A stretch of 64,000 nucleotides of DNA from Streptomyces sp. CB02009. GTDB taxonomy: Bacteria; Actinomycetota; Actinomycetes; Streptomycetales; Streptomycetaceae. The stretch covers positions 1 to 64,000 of the forward strand of contig NZ_LIVV01000002.1 of the NCBI RefSeq assembly GCF_001905825.1. Reading direction: 5' to 3'. The notes beneath the pieces were generated by a model. That model searched no databases, was not told where the DNA came from, and was given only the letters and a program-made list of their open reading frames with translations. Positions 24,344 to 32,335 of the stretch are shown here, piece by piece. Numbering within the stretch: the stretch's first letter is position 1; each line of letters begins with the position of its first letter. The translations under genes and the position numbers were made by a program.

Positions 24344-25579
24344 ATGATCGGCGGCCACAGGCGGTCCGGGGGAGACGTGAGCGGGGAGCCACCGGCGACC
24401 AGATGGCAGCACCTGCCGCAGCGCCTCGCCATCGGCATGCTGATGGCGGTGCTGACCGGTTTCGGGGTGATGGGGATGCTCAACATCCTCGACGCCCACC
24501 AGAGCGAGGGGGTCCTGGGCGCCTCACTGGCGACCTTCGGCTGCCTCTTCTTACTCCAGCTGTTCCACTCCGCACAGCGCACCCGGGCGCTGCGGGAGCG
24601 GTACGGCAGACTCACGCTCGGACTCCAGGCGGTCCTCACCTTCGGCCCGCTGCCCCTCTACGGAGTGATGTGGGGCGGCATGGCGGGCTTCCTCGCCGGC
24701 TCGATCCTGCTCCTGGTGCGCGGGAGGCTCGCCTGGGCGCTCTTCGTCTCGGTCGCCCTCGTCAACGGGGGGAGCGCCCTCGCCTCCGGCTACGGGCCGG
24801 TCGACCTCACGTACATCGTGATCTCCACCCTGCTGACCGGGCTGATCGTCTTCTGCCTCTCCCGGCTGGTCGACCTCATCATCGAACTCGAACGCAAGCG
24901 TGCCGAGTCCGCCTGGCTCGCCGCCACGGAGGAGCGCCTGCGCATCGCCCGCGACCTGCACGACCTCCTCGGCTACAGCCTCTCCGCGATCACCCTCAAG
25001 AGCGAGCTCGTCCACCGGCTCATCGGCCTGCACGACGACCGCGCCCGGGACGAGATCGTCGAGGTGCTCGACATCTCCCGGGAGGCCCTCGCCGACGTCC
25101 GGACGGTGGCGCGCGGCTACCGCGACATGGTCTTCGACGACGAACTCGTCGCCGTCCAGAAGGTCCTGACCACCGCCGACGTGGACGTCACGGTCGAGAA
25201 GTCCTTCGTCGGCGAACTGGGGAAGAGGCGGGAGGCGGTCCTCGCCACGGTCCTGCGGGAGGCCGTCACCAACATGCTGCGGCACTCCACGGTCCGGCAC
25301 TGCCGGATCTCCCTGCGCCGGCGCAGGGGTGCCGTCGCCCTCACCGTCTCCAACGACGGATCCCACCCGGGCCGCGGGCTCGCCGCGGTGCCGTTCGACG
25401 GGGGCAACGGCAGTGGCCTCGCCAACCTCGCCGAGCGTCTGGCCGGTGTCGACGGCACCCTCAACTCCTCGCAGGACGGCGAGGGATGGTTCCATCTGAT
25501 CGCCGAGTGCCCCATCGGGAGCCCCGCCGACGCCGCCCCGAGGATGCCGGCCCCGCCGCTGGCCCGCGGCGCCTGCTGA
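24344..25579 (+). CDS. NarL/DesK-type sensor histidine kinase
   Basis: A 411-residue membrane kinase: about four to six TM segments in residues 27-175, HisKA_3 dimerisation helix with His206 (ARDLHDLLGYSLSAITLK), then a HATPase domain with EAVTNMLRHS and GNGSGLANLAERL. Codon 70 is TTA (24551-24553), read by the bldA tRNA, so translation should be development-dependent. The facing gene at 25656-26264 is the probable partner. The sensed signal is unknown; the neighbouring peptide cassette is a speculative source. Confidence 0.9.
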   Translation: MIGGHRRSGGDVSGEPPATRWQHLPQRLAIGMLMAVLTGFGVMGMLNILDAHQSEGVLGASLATFGCLFLLQLFHSAQRTRALRERYGRLTLGLQAVLTFGPLPLYGVMWGGMAGFLAGSILLLVRGRLAWALFVSVALVNGGSALASGYGPVDLTYIVISTLLTGLIVFCLSRLVDLIIELERKRAESAWLAATEERLRIARDLHDLLGYSLSAITLKSELVHRLIGLHDDRARDEIVEVLDISREALADVRTVARGYRDMVFDDELVAVQKVLTTADVDVTVEKSFVGELGKRREAVLATVLREAVTNMLRHSTVRHCRISLRRRRGAVALTVSNDGSHPGRGLAAVPFDGGNGSGLANLAERLAGVDGTLNSSQDGEGWFHLIAECPIGSPADAAPRMPAPPLARGAC

Positions 25580-25586
25580 GACGCCC

Positions 25587-25636
25587 GGCGGGCGGGGACG
25601 CCCTCCGGCGCCCTCCGCCCGCCCCCCCCGGGGGGC
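25587..25636. terminator. Convergent GC-rich hairpins
   Basis: GGCGGGCGG (25587-25595) pairs with CCGCCCGCC (25615-25623), followed by the near-palindrome of C- and G-runs at 25621-25636. The hairpins lie between the convergent kinase and response regulator genes. Confidence 0.6.
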
Positions 25637-25655
25637 GCCCTCCGGCAGCCTGCCT

Positions 25656-26264
25656 CTACAGCCAGCCGGCGGCGCGCGCGATGCGCACCGCGTCCAGGCG
25701 GTTACGCGCGTGGAGTTTCGAGACGATCGAGGTCAGGTAGTTGCGGACGGTGCCCGCCGACAGATGGAGCTGCTCGGCGATCTGGGTCACGTCCGCGCCG
25801 TCCGCGGCCAGCCGCAGCACCGTCGTCTCCCGGGGTGTCAGCGGCTGCTGCCCACCGCTCTCCCACGCCGACATCGCCAGCTCCGGCGCGACCGCCAGAT
25901 GTCCGGCAGCCACCCGCCGTACGCCCGCCGCCAGTTCGCTGGGCGGGGCGTCCTTCAGCAGATAGCCGCCGACCCCGGCCGCCATCGCCCGCCGCAGGGT
26001 GCCCGGCTGGTCCAGACTCGTCAGGATCAGGGTCCGACAGGACGGCAGCCGCTCCCGCAGCTCCTCGGACGCGGCGATGCCGTCCAGCCCCGGCAGGTCC
26101 ACATCGATCACGGCCACGTCGGGGCGGTGCCGCTCCGCCGTCGAGACGATGCAGTCACCGCGCTCGACCTGGGCCACGACCAGTAGATCGGGTTCCAGGC
26201 TCAGCAGGGCCGCCAGGGCGCCCCGCACCATGTGCATGTCCTCGGCGAGGAGTATGCGAATCAT
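25656..26264 (-). CDS. LuxR/NarL-type response regulator
   Basis: A 202-residue regulator: receiver domain with acidic pocket Glu8/Asp9, phospho-acceptor Asp54 (VAVIDVDLPG) and LLKDAPP lysine, then a C-terminal LuxR helix-turn-helix (LTPRETTVLRLAADGADVT, TVRNYLTSIVSKLHARNR). It faces the histidine kinase tail to tail, and the pair is the only NarL-type system here. Divergent from the multicopper oxidase gene, so it might also act on that promoter. Confidence 0.92.
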   Translation of the reverse strand: MIRILLAEDMHMVRGALAALLSLEPDLLVVAQVERGDCIVSTAERHRPDVAVIDVDLPGLDGIAASEELRERLPSCRTLILTSLDQPGTLRRAMAAGVGGYLLKDAPPSELAAGVRRVAAGHLAVAPELAMSAWESGGQQPLTPRETTVLRLAADGADVTQIAEQLHLSAGTVRNYLTSIVSKLHARNRLDAVRIARAAGWL

Positions 26265-26391
26265 GAGTCCCCCTTCTCACCCGGTGATCATAATCAGCCC
26301 GGCGCGTCTGGCGAAGGGGTCCGACGCAGGCTCCCGTCAAGAGGCCGGGACCACCCCGGTACGCACCAGGTGGGCGCTCTTCTAGTGCCTG

Positions 26392-26423
26392 TCGAGCGGC
26401 AGTTGAGGGCTACTGCCTAACTT
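26392..26423 (+). promoter_or_regulatory. SARP-type promoter of the multicopper oxidase operon
   Basis: TCGAGCG (26392-26398) and TTGAGGG (26403-26409) are 11 bp apart. Eight bases later lies TAACTT (26418-26423), a strong -10. It is the same heptamer pair as at the KS-alpha promoter. The expected transcription start is near 26430, two bases before the GTG, and there is no Shine-Dalgarno sequence, so the mRNA is probably leaderless. Confidence 0.75.
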
Positions 26424-26431
26424 CCCGCCCT

Positions 26432-27961
26432 GTGGAACCGAATCGCAGAGTCCTCCTGAAAGCCGCCGTGGCGGGCGGCGCCGTCGCCCTCGTCCCCGCC
26501 GGGTTCGCCATCGGCGGACCAGAGGGCGGGCAGACCGTGTCCGGCCACGCCGGAGCCGACGGCCACGGCGGCCACGCGGGCGCCGGGGAGCACGCCGCGG
26601 CGGGTCAGCAGGCGCCCGCGGCCCTCGGCGCCCTCGCCGAGTCCGAGGTCTTCGCCCATCCGATGCCGCTGCCCCGGGTGCTGCGACCGGTCTCGGTCAC
26701 CGCGCGGGCGGACGTCTACGCGATGCGCATGCGCGAGGCGGAGACGGAACTCGTCAAGGGCGTCCGCACCCGGGTGCGGACCTACGACGGCAGCCTCCCC
26801 GGGCCCACCCTCCGGGCCTTCCGCGACCGGGAGGTGATCATCCGCCAGTACAACGACCTGCCCGTGCGCGCCGCCGTCCACCTCCACGGCGGTCACGTGC
26901 CCTCCGCCCACGACGGCCTCCCGATGGACGTGATCGAGCCGGGCGCGTACCGCGAGTACCGCTACCCCAACACCCAGCGGGCCGCCTCCCTCTGGTACCA
27001 CGACCACGCCCACCACCTGGAGGCGGAGAACGTCTACCGCGGACTGCACGGCACCTACCTCCTGGGCGACGCGGAGGAGTCGGCGCTCCCGCTGCCCCGG
27101 GGCCGGTACGACGTGCCGCTGGTCATCCGCGACGCCCGCGTCGAGGCGGACGGCACCCTCACCTACACCCGGCCGGACTTCTGCCCGCACCTGCTGGTCA
27201 ACGGCAAGGAACGGCCGTACTTCGAGGTCGCCGCCCGCAGGTACCGCTTCCGGCTCTTCAACGTCTCCGTCAACCGGCACATCACCCTCCGCCTCGCCGA
27301 CGGCTCCGCCTTCCAGCAGATCGCCACCGACGGCGGCCTCCTCGAAGCACCCGTGGAGCGGACCGAGATCACCCTCGCGGGTGCCGAGCGCGCCGAGATC
27401 GTCGTCGACTTCTCCCGCTACCGGGTCGGCTCGTCCCTCGTCCTGGAGAACACCGCGACCACCTCCACCGAGCGGCCCGAGGTGCTGCGCTTCGACATCG
27501 TCCGCACGGCGCCCGACCTCAGCCGCGTCCCCCGCCGGCTGAGCGAGCTCCCCCCGGTCCCCACCTCCGGCACCGAGCGCGCGTTCGTGCTCGACCTCGT
27601 GCCCCGGCCGCAGATCAACGGACTGCAGTACGACCCCGAGCGGGTCGACGTGGAGACCGTGGTCGGCAGCACCGAGATCTGGACCATCCGCAACGGCGAC
27701 GCCCCGATCCCGCCCCCGAACTTCCACGTCCACCACAGCTTCCACACCCACCTCGTGCAGTTCCGGGTGCTGGACCGCAACGGCGTGCCCGTGGGCCCCG
27801 GCGAGGCGGGACTCAAGGACACCGTCGTCATCGCCCCCGGCGACACCGTACGCATCGCCATGACCTGGGGCGACTACACCGGCCAGTACGTCTACCACTG
27901 CCACCAGCTCGGGCACTCCTCGGCCGGACAGATGGGCCGTATCGACGTCAGGAACGCCTGA
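26432..27961 (+). CDS. Tat-exported multicopper oxidase
   Basis: A 509-residue cupredoxin oxidase with all four copper motifs: HLHGGH, WYHDHAHH, FHTHLVQF and YHCHQLGHSSAGQM near the C-terminus. The N-terminus NRRVLLKAAVAGGAVAL is a twin-arginine signal, followed by a His/Gly-rich linker (GHAGADGHGGHAGAGEH). Such laccase/bilirubin-oxidase-like enzymes oxidise phenols and hydroquinones by one-electron steps and can couple or close rings. Under a SARP promoter and first in the sugar operon, it may finish the product outside the membrane. Copper homeostasis is an alternative. Confidence 0.9.
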   Translation: MEPNRRVLLKAAVAGGAVALVPAGFAIGGPEGGQTVSGHAGADGHGGHAGAGEHAAAGQQAPAALGALAESEVFAHPMPLPRVLRPVSVTARADVYAMRMREAETELVKGVRTRVRTYDGSLPGPTLRAFRDREVIIRQYNDLPVRAAVHLHGGHVPSAHDGLPMDVIEPGAYREYRYPNTQRAASLWYHDHAHHLEAENVYRGLHGTYLLGDAEESALPLPRGRYDVPLVIRDARVEADGTLTYTRPDFCPHLLVNGKERPYFEVAARRYRFRLFNVSVNRHITLRLADGSAFQQIATDGGLLEAPVERTEITLAGAERAEIVVDFSRYRVGSSLVLENTATTSTERPEVLRFDIVRTAPDLSRVPRRLSELPPVPTSGTERAFVLDLVPRPQINGLQYDPERVDVETVVGSTEIWTIRNGDAPIPPPNFHVHHSFHTHLVQFRVLDRNGVPVGPGEAGLKDTVVIAPGDTVRIAMTWGDYTGQYVYHCHQLGHSSAGQMGRIDVRNA

Positions 27962-27999
27962 GCCGCGCGTCGGCACGGGCCCACCCGAAAGGAGAGCCC

Positions 28000-29298
28000 A
28001 TGCGGGTTCTGTTCACCCTCTTCCCGGGCGCCGCCCACCTCTACCCGGTCGTCCCGCTCGCCCGAGCCCTGCTCGCGGCCGGACACGAGGTACGGGTCGC
28101 GAGCCACCCCGAGCTCACCGGCGCCGTCACCACCGCCGGTCTCGCGGCCGTCGAGATCGGCGACCGGGTCGACGTCCCCGCCCTGGTCGGCGCCTGCGCG
28201 AGCGACGACCGGCTCGACCGGATCACCGGCGCCCTCGACATCGCCGACGGCGACCCCGGCAACCGCCGCAACGTCATCCGCTACTACATGCTCGCCGGGT
28301 TCTCCCTCTACCACCCCGCCCCGCCCGCCGCCGGGGCGGCCGGCGACCCGGCGCGCGGCTCGGCCACCGACGACCTCGTCGCCTTCGCCCGCGCCTGGAA
28401 GCCCGACCTCGTCCTCTGGGACCCGCTGAGCTTCGCCGCCCCGATCGCGGCCCGCGCCGCCGGCGCCGCCCACGCCCGACTGCTCTGGGGCATCGACTAC
28501 TTCGGCTGGATGCGCTCCGCCGAGAACCGCCGCCGCGCCGCCGCCCTCCCCGGGGGCGATCCGGTCGCCTCCGCCATGCGACCCGAACTGGAGCGCCGCG
28601 GGCTGGAGTTCGACGAGGAGCTGCTGCTCGGCCAGTGGAGTGTCGACCTCATGCCCACCGGGATGCGGATCACCGACGAGGTCCGCTACCAGCCCGTCCG
28701 GCGCATCCCGTACACCGGAGGCGGCGCCGTCCCCGAGTGGCTCCACGGCCCCGCCGAGCGCCCCCGCGTGGTCCTCACCCTCGGCGTCAGCACCCGCAAG
28801 ATGTTCGCCGAGGAGGCCGGCTTCCCCATCTCCGAACTCCTGGAGATGGTCGCCGGCCGCGACATCGAACTCGTCGCCACCCTCGACCGCGACCAGCTCG
28901 CCTCCGTCCGCAGCATCCCGGAGAACGTCCGCACCATCGACTACGTCCCGCTGGACCAGCTCCTCCCCACCAGCTCCGCCATCGTCCACCACGGCAGCGT
29001 CGGCACCTTCGGCATCGCCGCGGCCTACCGGGTCCCCCAGCTCATCGTGCCCGTCGAGGGCGGGGACGGCGTCGTCGTCGCCCGGTACCTGGAGGACCGC
29101 GGCGCCGGCCTCTCCATGGGCACGGGAGGCTTCACCGCACCGGAGCTCTGGAAGAACCTCGAACGCCTCCTCGGCGAGGCCTCCTTCCAGACCGCCGCCG
29201 ACGCCCTGCACGCCGACAGCCTGGCGAGCCCCAGCCCCCTGGACGCCGTGCCCGCGCTGGAAGCCCTCACCGCCCACCACCGCGCCGGGAGGCGGTGA
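28000..29298 (+). CDS. Glycosyltransferase 1 (GT1/GT-B, macrolide/aromatic type)
   Basis: A 432-residue GT-B enzyme: MRVLFTLFPGAAHLYPVVPLARALLAAGHEV acceptor-side start, nucleotide-sugar side with FVPLDQLL-like YVPLDQLLPTSSAIVHHG. The usual HHGGxGT motif reads HHGSVGT here. It resembles the EryCIII/DesVII class, whose members need a P450-like activator protein; none is visible. Expected to transfer a dTDP-deoxyhexose to the aglycone. AAAGGAGAG before the ATG; 38 bp after the oxidase gene. Confidence 0.88.
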   Translation: MRVLFTLFPGAAHLYPVVPLARALLAAGHEVRVASHPELTGAVTTAGLAAVEIGDRVDVPALVGACASDDRLDRITGALDIADGDPGNRRNVIRYYMLAGFSLYHPAPPAAGAAGDPARGSATDDLVAFARAWKPDLVLWDPLSFAAPIAARAAGAAHARLLWGIDYFGWMRSAENRRRAAALPGGDPVASAMRPELERRGLEFDEELLLGQWSVDLMPTGMRITDEVRYQPVRRIPYTGGGAVPEWLHGPAERPRVVLTLGVSTRKMFAEEAGFPISELLEMVAGRDIELVATLDRDQLASVRSIPENVRTIDYVPLDQLLPTSSAIVHHGSVGTFGIAAAYRVPQLIVPVEGGDGVVVARYLEDRGAGLSMGTGGFTAPELWKNLERLLGEASFQTAADALHADSLASPSPLDAVPALEALTAHHRAGRR

Positions 29299-29304
29299 AC
29301 CGGC

Positions 29305-29883
29305 ATGCGCTTCACCGAACTGGCCGTTCCCGGCACCTGGCTGGCCGAGCCGCACCTCCTGCACGACGACCGCGGCTCCTTCTTCGAGGCGCTGCGCACC
29401 GAGGAGCTCTCCCGGGTCGTCGGGCGGCCCTTCACGGTCCAGCAGATCAACTACTCCGTCTCCCGGCGCAACACCCTGCGCGGGATCCACAGCGTCACCG
29501 TGCCACCGGGCCAGGCCAAGTACGTGACCTGCGTGCGCGGCGCCCTGCGGGACATCGCCGTGGACCTGCGCGTGGGATCGCCGCACTTCGGCACGTACAC
29601 CGTCAACCACCTCACCGCCGACTCCGGCGCCTGCGTCTACGTGCCGGAGGGCGTCGGGCACGGCTTCCTCACCCTCACCGACGACACCACCATCTGCTAC
29701 GTGCTCTCCAGCGGCCACGTCCCCGGCACACAGATCGACATCGACCCGCTCGACCCCGACCTCGCCCTGCCGTGGGGCTTCACCGAACCCCCGCTCATCT
29801 CACCCAAGGACGCGGCCGCGCCCGGCGCCGTCGAGGCCGCGGCCGCCGGACTGCTCGCGGAGTGGCAGCCCGCCGTCTCCTGA
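29305..29883 (+). CDS. dTDP-4-keto-6-deoxyhexose 3,5-epimerase (RmlC-like)
   Basis: A 192-residue cupin-type epimerase: TVQQINYSVSRRNTLRGIHSV with the catalytic His, and CVYVPEGVGHGFLTLTDDT. It inverts C5 (and/or C3) of the 4-keto sugar and so converts the D- to the L-series. With the deoxygenation genes downstream this points to an L-configured 2,3,6-trideoxyhexose. It lies between the two glycosyltransferases with a 6-bp gap after the first. Confidence 0.9.
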   Translation: MRFTELAVPGTWLAEPHLLHDDRGSFFEALRTEELSRVVGRPFTVQQINYSVSRRNTLRGIHSVTVPPGQAKYVTCVRGALRDIAVDLRVGSPHFGTYTVNHLTADSGACVYVPEGVGHGFLTLTDDTTICYVLSSGHVPGTQIDIDPLDPDLALPWGFTEPPLISPKDAAAPGAVEAAAAGLLAEWQPAVS

Positions 29884-29996
29884 GCACCACCGACCCGCGC
29901 CACCGGCCCGCGCCACCGACCCGAAGCAACGCTCCGAAGCACCGCCCCGGACGACCACCGACCCGCACCACCGAACCACCCACCGCAGGAGGACCC

Positions 29997-31181
29997 ATGC
30001 GCGTCTTGATGATCGGCACCCCCGTCTCCAGCCACCTCGCGCCGCTGGTCCCGCTGGCCTGGGCGCTGCGGGCGGCCGGGCACGAGGTGCTCGTCATCGG
30101 CCAGCCGGACATCATGGGGATGGCCGCCGCCGCCGGACTGAACGCCGTCAGCGTCGGCGAGCGGTTCGAGGTCGAGGAGGTCCTCCGGGAGAACCTCGGC
30201 GAGGACGAACGGCTCATCGACACCCACGCCGAGCCGGAACCCCAGGTGATGGAGGACTACTTCGCGCTCTGGTTCGGCCACCAGAGCGCGAGGCTGCCCG
30301 AGTACCTCGACTTCGCCCGGGCCTTCCGGCCGGACCTGCTCGTCTGCGACCTCCTGGAGTACACCGCCCCGGTGATCGGCGCCCTCCTGGGCGTCCCCGT
30401 CGCCCGCCACCGCTGGAGCGTCGACTTCCTCACCGGCTTCGTCCGCCCCCAGGCCCGGATCGCGCTCCTCGACACCTGCCGTGCGCTCGGCCTCGACGCG
30501 CTGCCCGACCCGACGCTCGTCCTCGACCCCTGCCCGCCGTCGCTCCAGCTCCCGGACGCCGAGCCCGGCACCCCGATCCGGGCCGTCCCCTTCAACGGCA
30601 ACGGCCGGGTCCCCGAGTGGCGGCGCCGCGAATGGGGCACCGACCGGCCGCGCCGCCGGGTCGCGGTCTCGCTCGGCCTGCGCACCCTCACCCTCGGCGG
30701 GATCCCGCACGTCCGCCGCATCCTCCAGGCCTTCGAGGGCCTCGACGACACCGAGGCGATCGCCACCGTCGAACCCGAGTACCGCGAGGCCATCGGCCCG
30801 CTGCCGGACCACGTCCGGCTCATCGACCCCACCCCGCTCCATCTGCTCTTCGGCTCCTGCGACGCGGTCGTCCACCACGGCGGCGCCGGCACCACCATGA
30901 CCTCCCTCGCCCACGGCCTGCCCCAACTGGTGCTGCCGCAGCTGGCGGACATGTTCGCCACCGGGGAGCGGCTCGCCGCCCGCGGAGCCGCCGTCACCCT
31001 CGCCGAAGCGGCCCGCCAGGACGATCCCGAGGAGCTGCACAAGGCACTCGACCGCCTCCTGCGCGAGCCCGCGCACACGACCGCGGCCCGCGAGCTGCGG
31101 GCCGAGATGGAGGACATGCCCAGCCCCGCCCGCGTCGTCCAGGACCTGGAGCGACGGGTGCGGGACACGCGGCCGGTGTGA
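29997..31181 (+). CDS. Glycosyltransferase 2 (GT1/GT-B)
   Basis: A 394-residue GT-B enzyme with the canonical VVHHGGAGTTMTSLAHGLPQ donor motif and N-terminal MRVLMIGTPVSSHLAPLVPL. Two transferases allow either two attachment sites or a disaccharide. AGGAGGA precedes the ATG. The 113 bp before it is a C/A-rich stretch with repeated CCACCGACCCG. It ends just before the SARP-type promoter of the NDP-sugar genes. Confidence 0.9.
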   Translation: MRVLMIGTPVSSHLAPLVPLAWALRAAGHEVLVIGQPDIMGMAAAAGLNAVSVGERFEVEEVLRENLGEDERLIDTHAEPEPQVMEDYFALWFGHQSARLPEYLDFARAFRPDLLVCDLLEYTAPVIGALLGVPVARHRWSVDFLTGFVRPQARIALLDTCRALGLDALPDPTLVLDPCPPSLQLPDAEPGTPIRAVPFNGNGRVPEWRRREWGTDRPRRRVAVSLGLRTLTLGGIPHVRRILQAFEGLDDTEAIATVEPEYREAIGPLPDHVRLIDPTPLHLLFGSCDAVVHHGGAGTTMTSLAHGLPQLVLPQLADMFATGERLAARGAAVTLAEAARQDDPEELHKALDRLLREPAHTTAARELRAEMEDMPSPARVVQDLERRVRDTRPV

Positions 31182-31188
31182 GCCGCGT

Positions 31189-31220
31189 TCGAGGCCGACT
31201 CCAGCAGACCGGCGCAGGAT
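31189..31220 (+). promoter_or_regulatory. SARP-type promoter of the NDP-sugar genes
   Basis: TCGAGGC (31189-31195) and TCCAGCA (31200-31206) are 11 bp apart, followed after eight bases by CAGGAT (31215-31220), the same -10 as upstream of DUF6081-like C. The second heptamer is degenerate, so this is weaker than the KS-alpha and oxidase boxes, but the geometry is exact. Confidence 0.6.
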
Positions 31221-31270
31221 CGTGGTCCGAGCCGGCGGAAGAGGACGCCACCCCCATGAGAGGAACTCCG

Positions 31271-32335
31271 ATGAAGGCTCTGGTGCTGTCGGGCGGTTCC
31301 GGCACCCGGCTGCGACCGTTCAGCTACTCCATGCCGAAACAGCTCATCCCCATCATCAACAAACCGGTGCTCGAACACGTCCTGGACAACGTCCGGGCGC
31401 TCGGCATCGTCGACGTCGGCGTCATCGTCGGCGACCGGGGGCCGCAGATCGCCGCCGCCATCGGCGACGGCTCCCGGCTCGGCCTGGACATCACGTACAT
31501 CCCCCAGGACGCGCCCCGCGGCCTCGCCCACACCGTGGCCGTCGCCCGGGACTTCCTCGGCGACGACGACTTCCTCATGTACCTCGGCGACAACATGCTG
31601 CCCGACGGCATCGAGGAGATCGCCGCGGACTTCGCCGCCGAACGCCCCGCGGCGCAGCTCCTCGTCCACAAGGTCGCCGACCCCCGCGCGTTCGGCGTCG
31701 CCGAGCTCGGCCCGGACGGCACCGTGGAACGGCTCGTGGAGAAGCCCGCCGTACCCCGCAGCGACCTCGCCCTCATCGGCGTGTACTTCTTCACCCCGGC
31801 CATCCACGAGGCCGTCGCCGCCATCGAGCCCAGCGCGCGGGGCGAGCTGGAGATCACCGACGCCGTCCAGTGGCTCGTCGAGCGGGGAGCCGCCGTCCGG
31901 GCGAGCCGCTACGAGGGCTACTGGAAGGACACCGGACGCGTCGAGGACGTCCTCGAGTGCAACCGCCGGATGCTCGACGGACTCGACGGCCGCGTCGACG
32001 GCGAGGTCGACGCCGCCAGCACCCTCACCGGCGCCGTGATCGTCGAGGCGGGCGCCCGGATCACCGGCTCGCACGTCGTCGGTCCGGCCGTCATCGGCGC
32101 CGGCACCCTCGTCGAGAACAGCCACGTCGGCCCGCACACCACCATCGGCCGGGACTGCGTCCTGAGCGACACCCGGCTCGCGTACTCCATCACGCTCGAC
32201 GGGGCCACCGTCCGCGGGGTCAGCGGCCTCCACGGCTCGCTCATCGGACGCTCCGCCACCGTCGGCCCGGCCGAGGCGACCGGCCGGCAGCGGCTCGTCG
32301 TCGGCGATCACACCCACGTGGAGGTGGCGGCATGA
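31271..32335 (+). CDS. Glucose-1-phosphate thymidylyltransferase (long form)
   Basis: A 354-residue nucleotidyltransferase: LSGGSGTRLRPFSYSMPKQL, LGDNMLPDGI and YWKDTGRVEDVLECN. After the catalytic domain a left-handed beta-helix region (about 250-350, DAASTLTGAVIVEAGARITG) marks the StrD-like long form common in antibiotic clusters. It makes dTDP-glucose, the first step. Start chosen at ATG 31271 after GAGAGGAACTCCG; an in-frame ATG at 31256 would add five residues. Confidence 0.93.
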   Translation: MKALVLSGGSGTRLRPFSYSMPKQLIPIINKPVLEHVLDNVRALGIVDVGVIVGDRGPQIAAAIGDGSRLGLDITYIPQDAPRGLAHTVAVARDFLGDDDFLMYLGDNMLPDGIEEIAADFAAERPAAQLLVHKVADPRAFGVAELGPDGTVERLVEKPAVPRSDLALIGVYFFTPAIHEAVAAIEPSARGELEITDAVQWLVERGAAVRASRYEGYWKDTGRVEDVLECNRRMLDGLDGRVDGEVDAASTLTGAVIVEAGARITGSHVVGPAVIGAGTLVENSHVGPHTTIGRDCVLSDTRLAYSITLDGATVRGVSGLHGSLIGRSATVGPAEATGRQRLVVGDHTHVEVAA

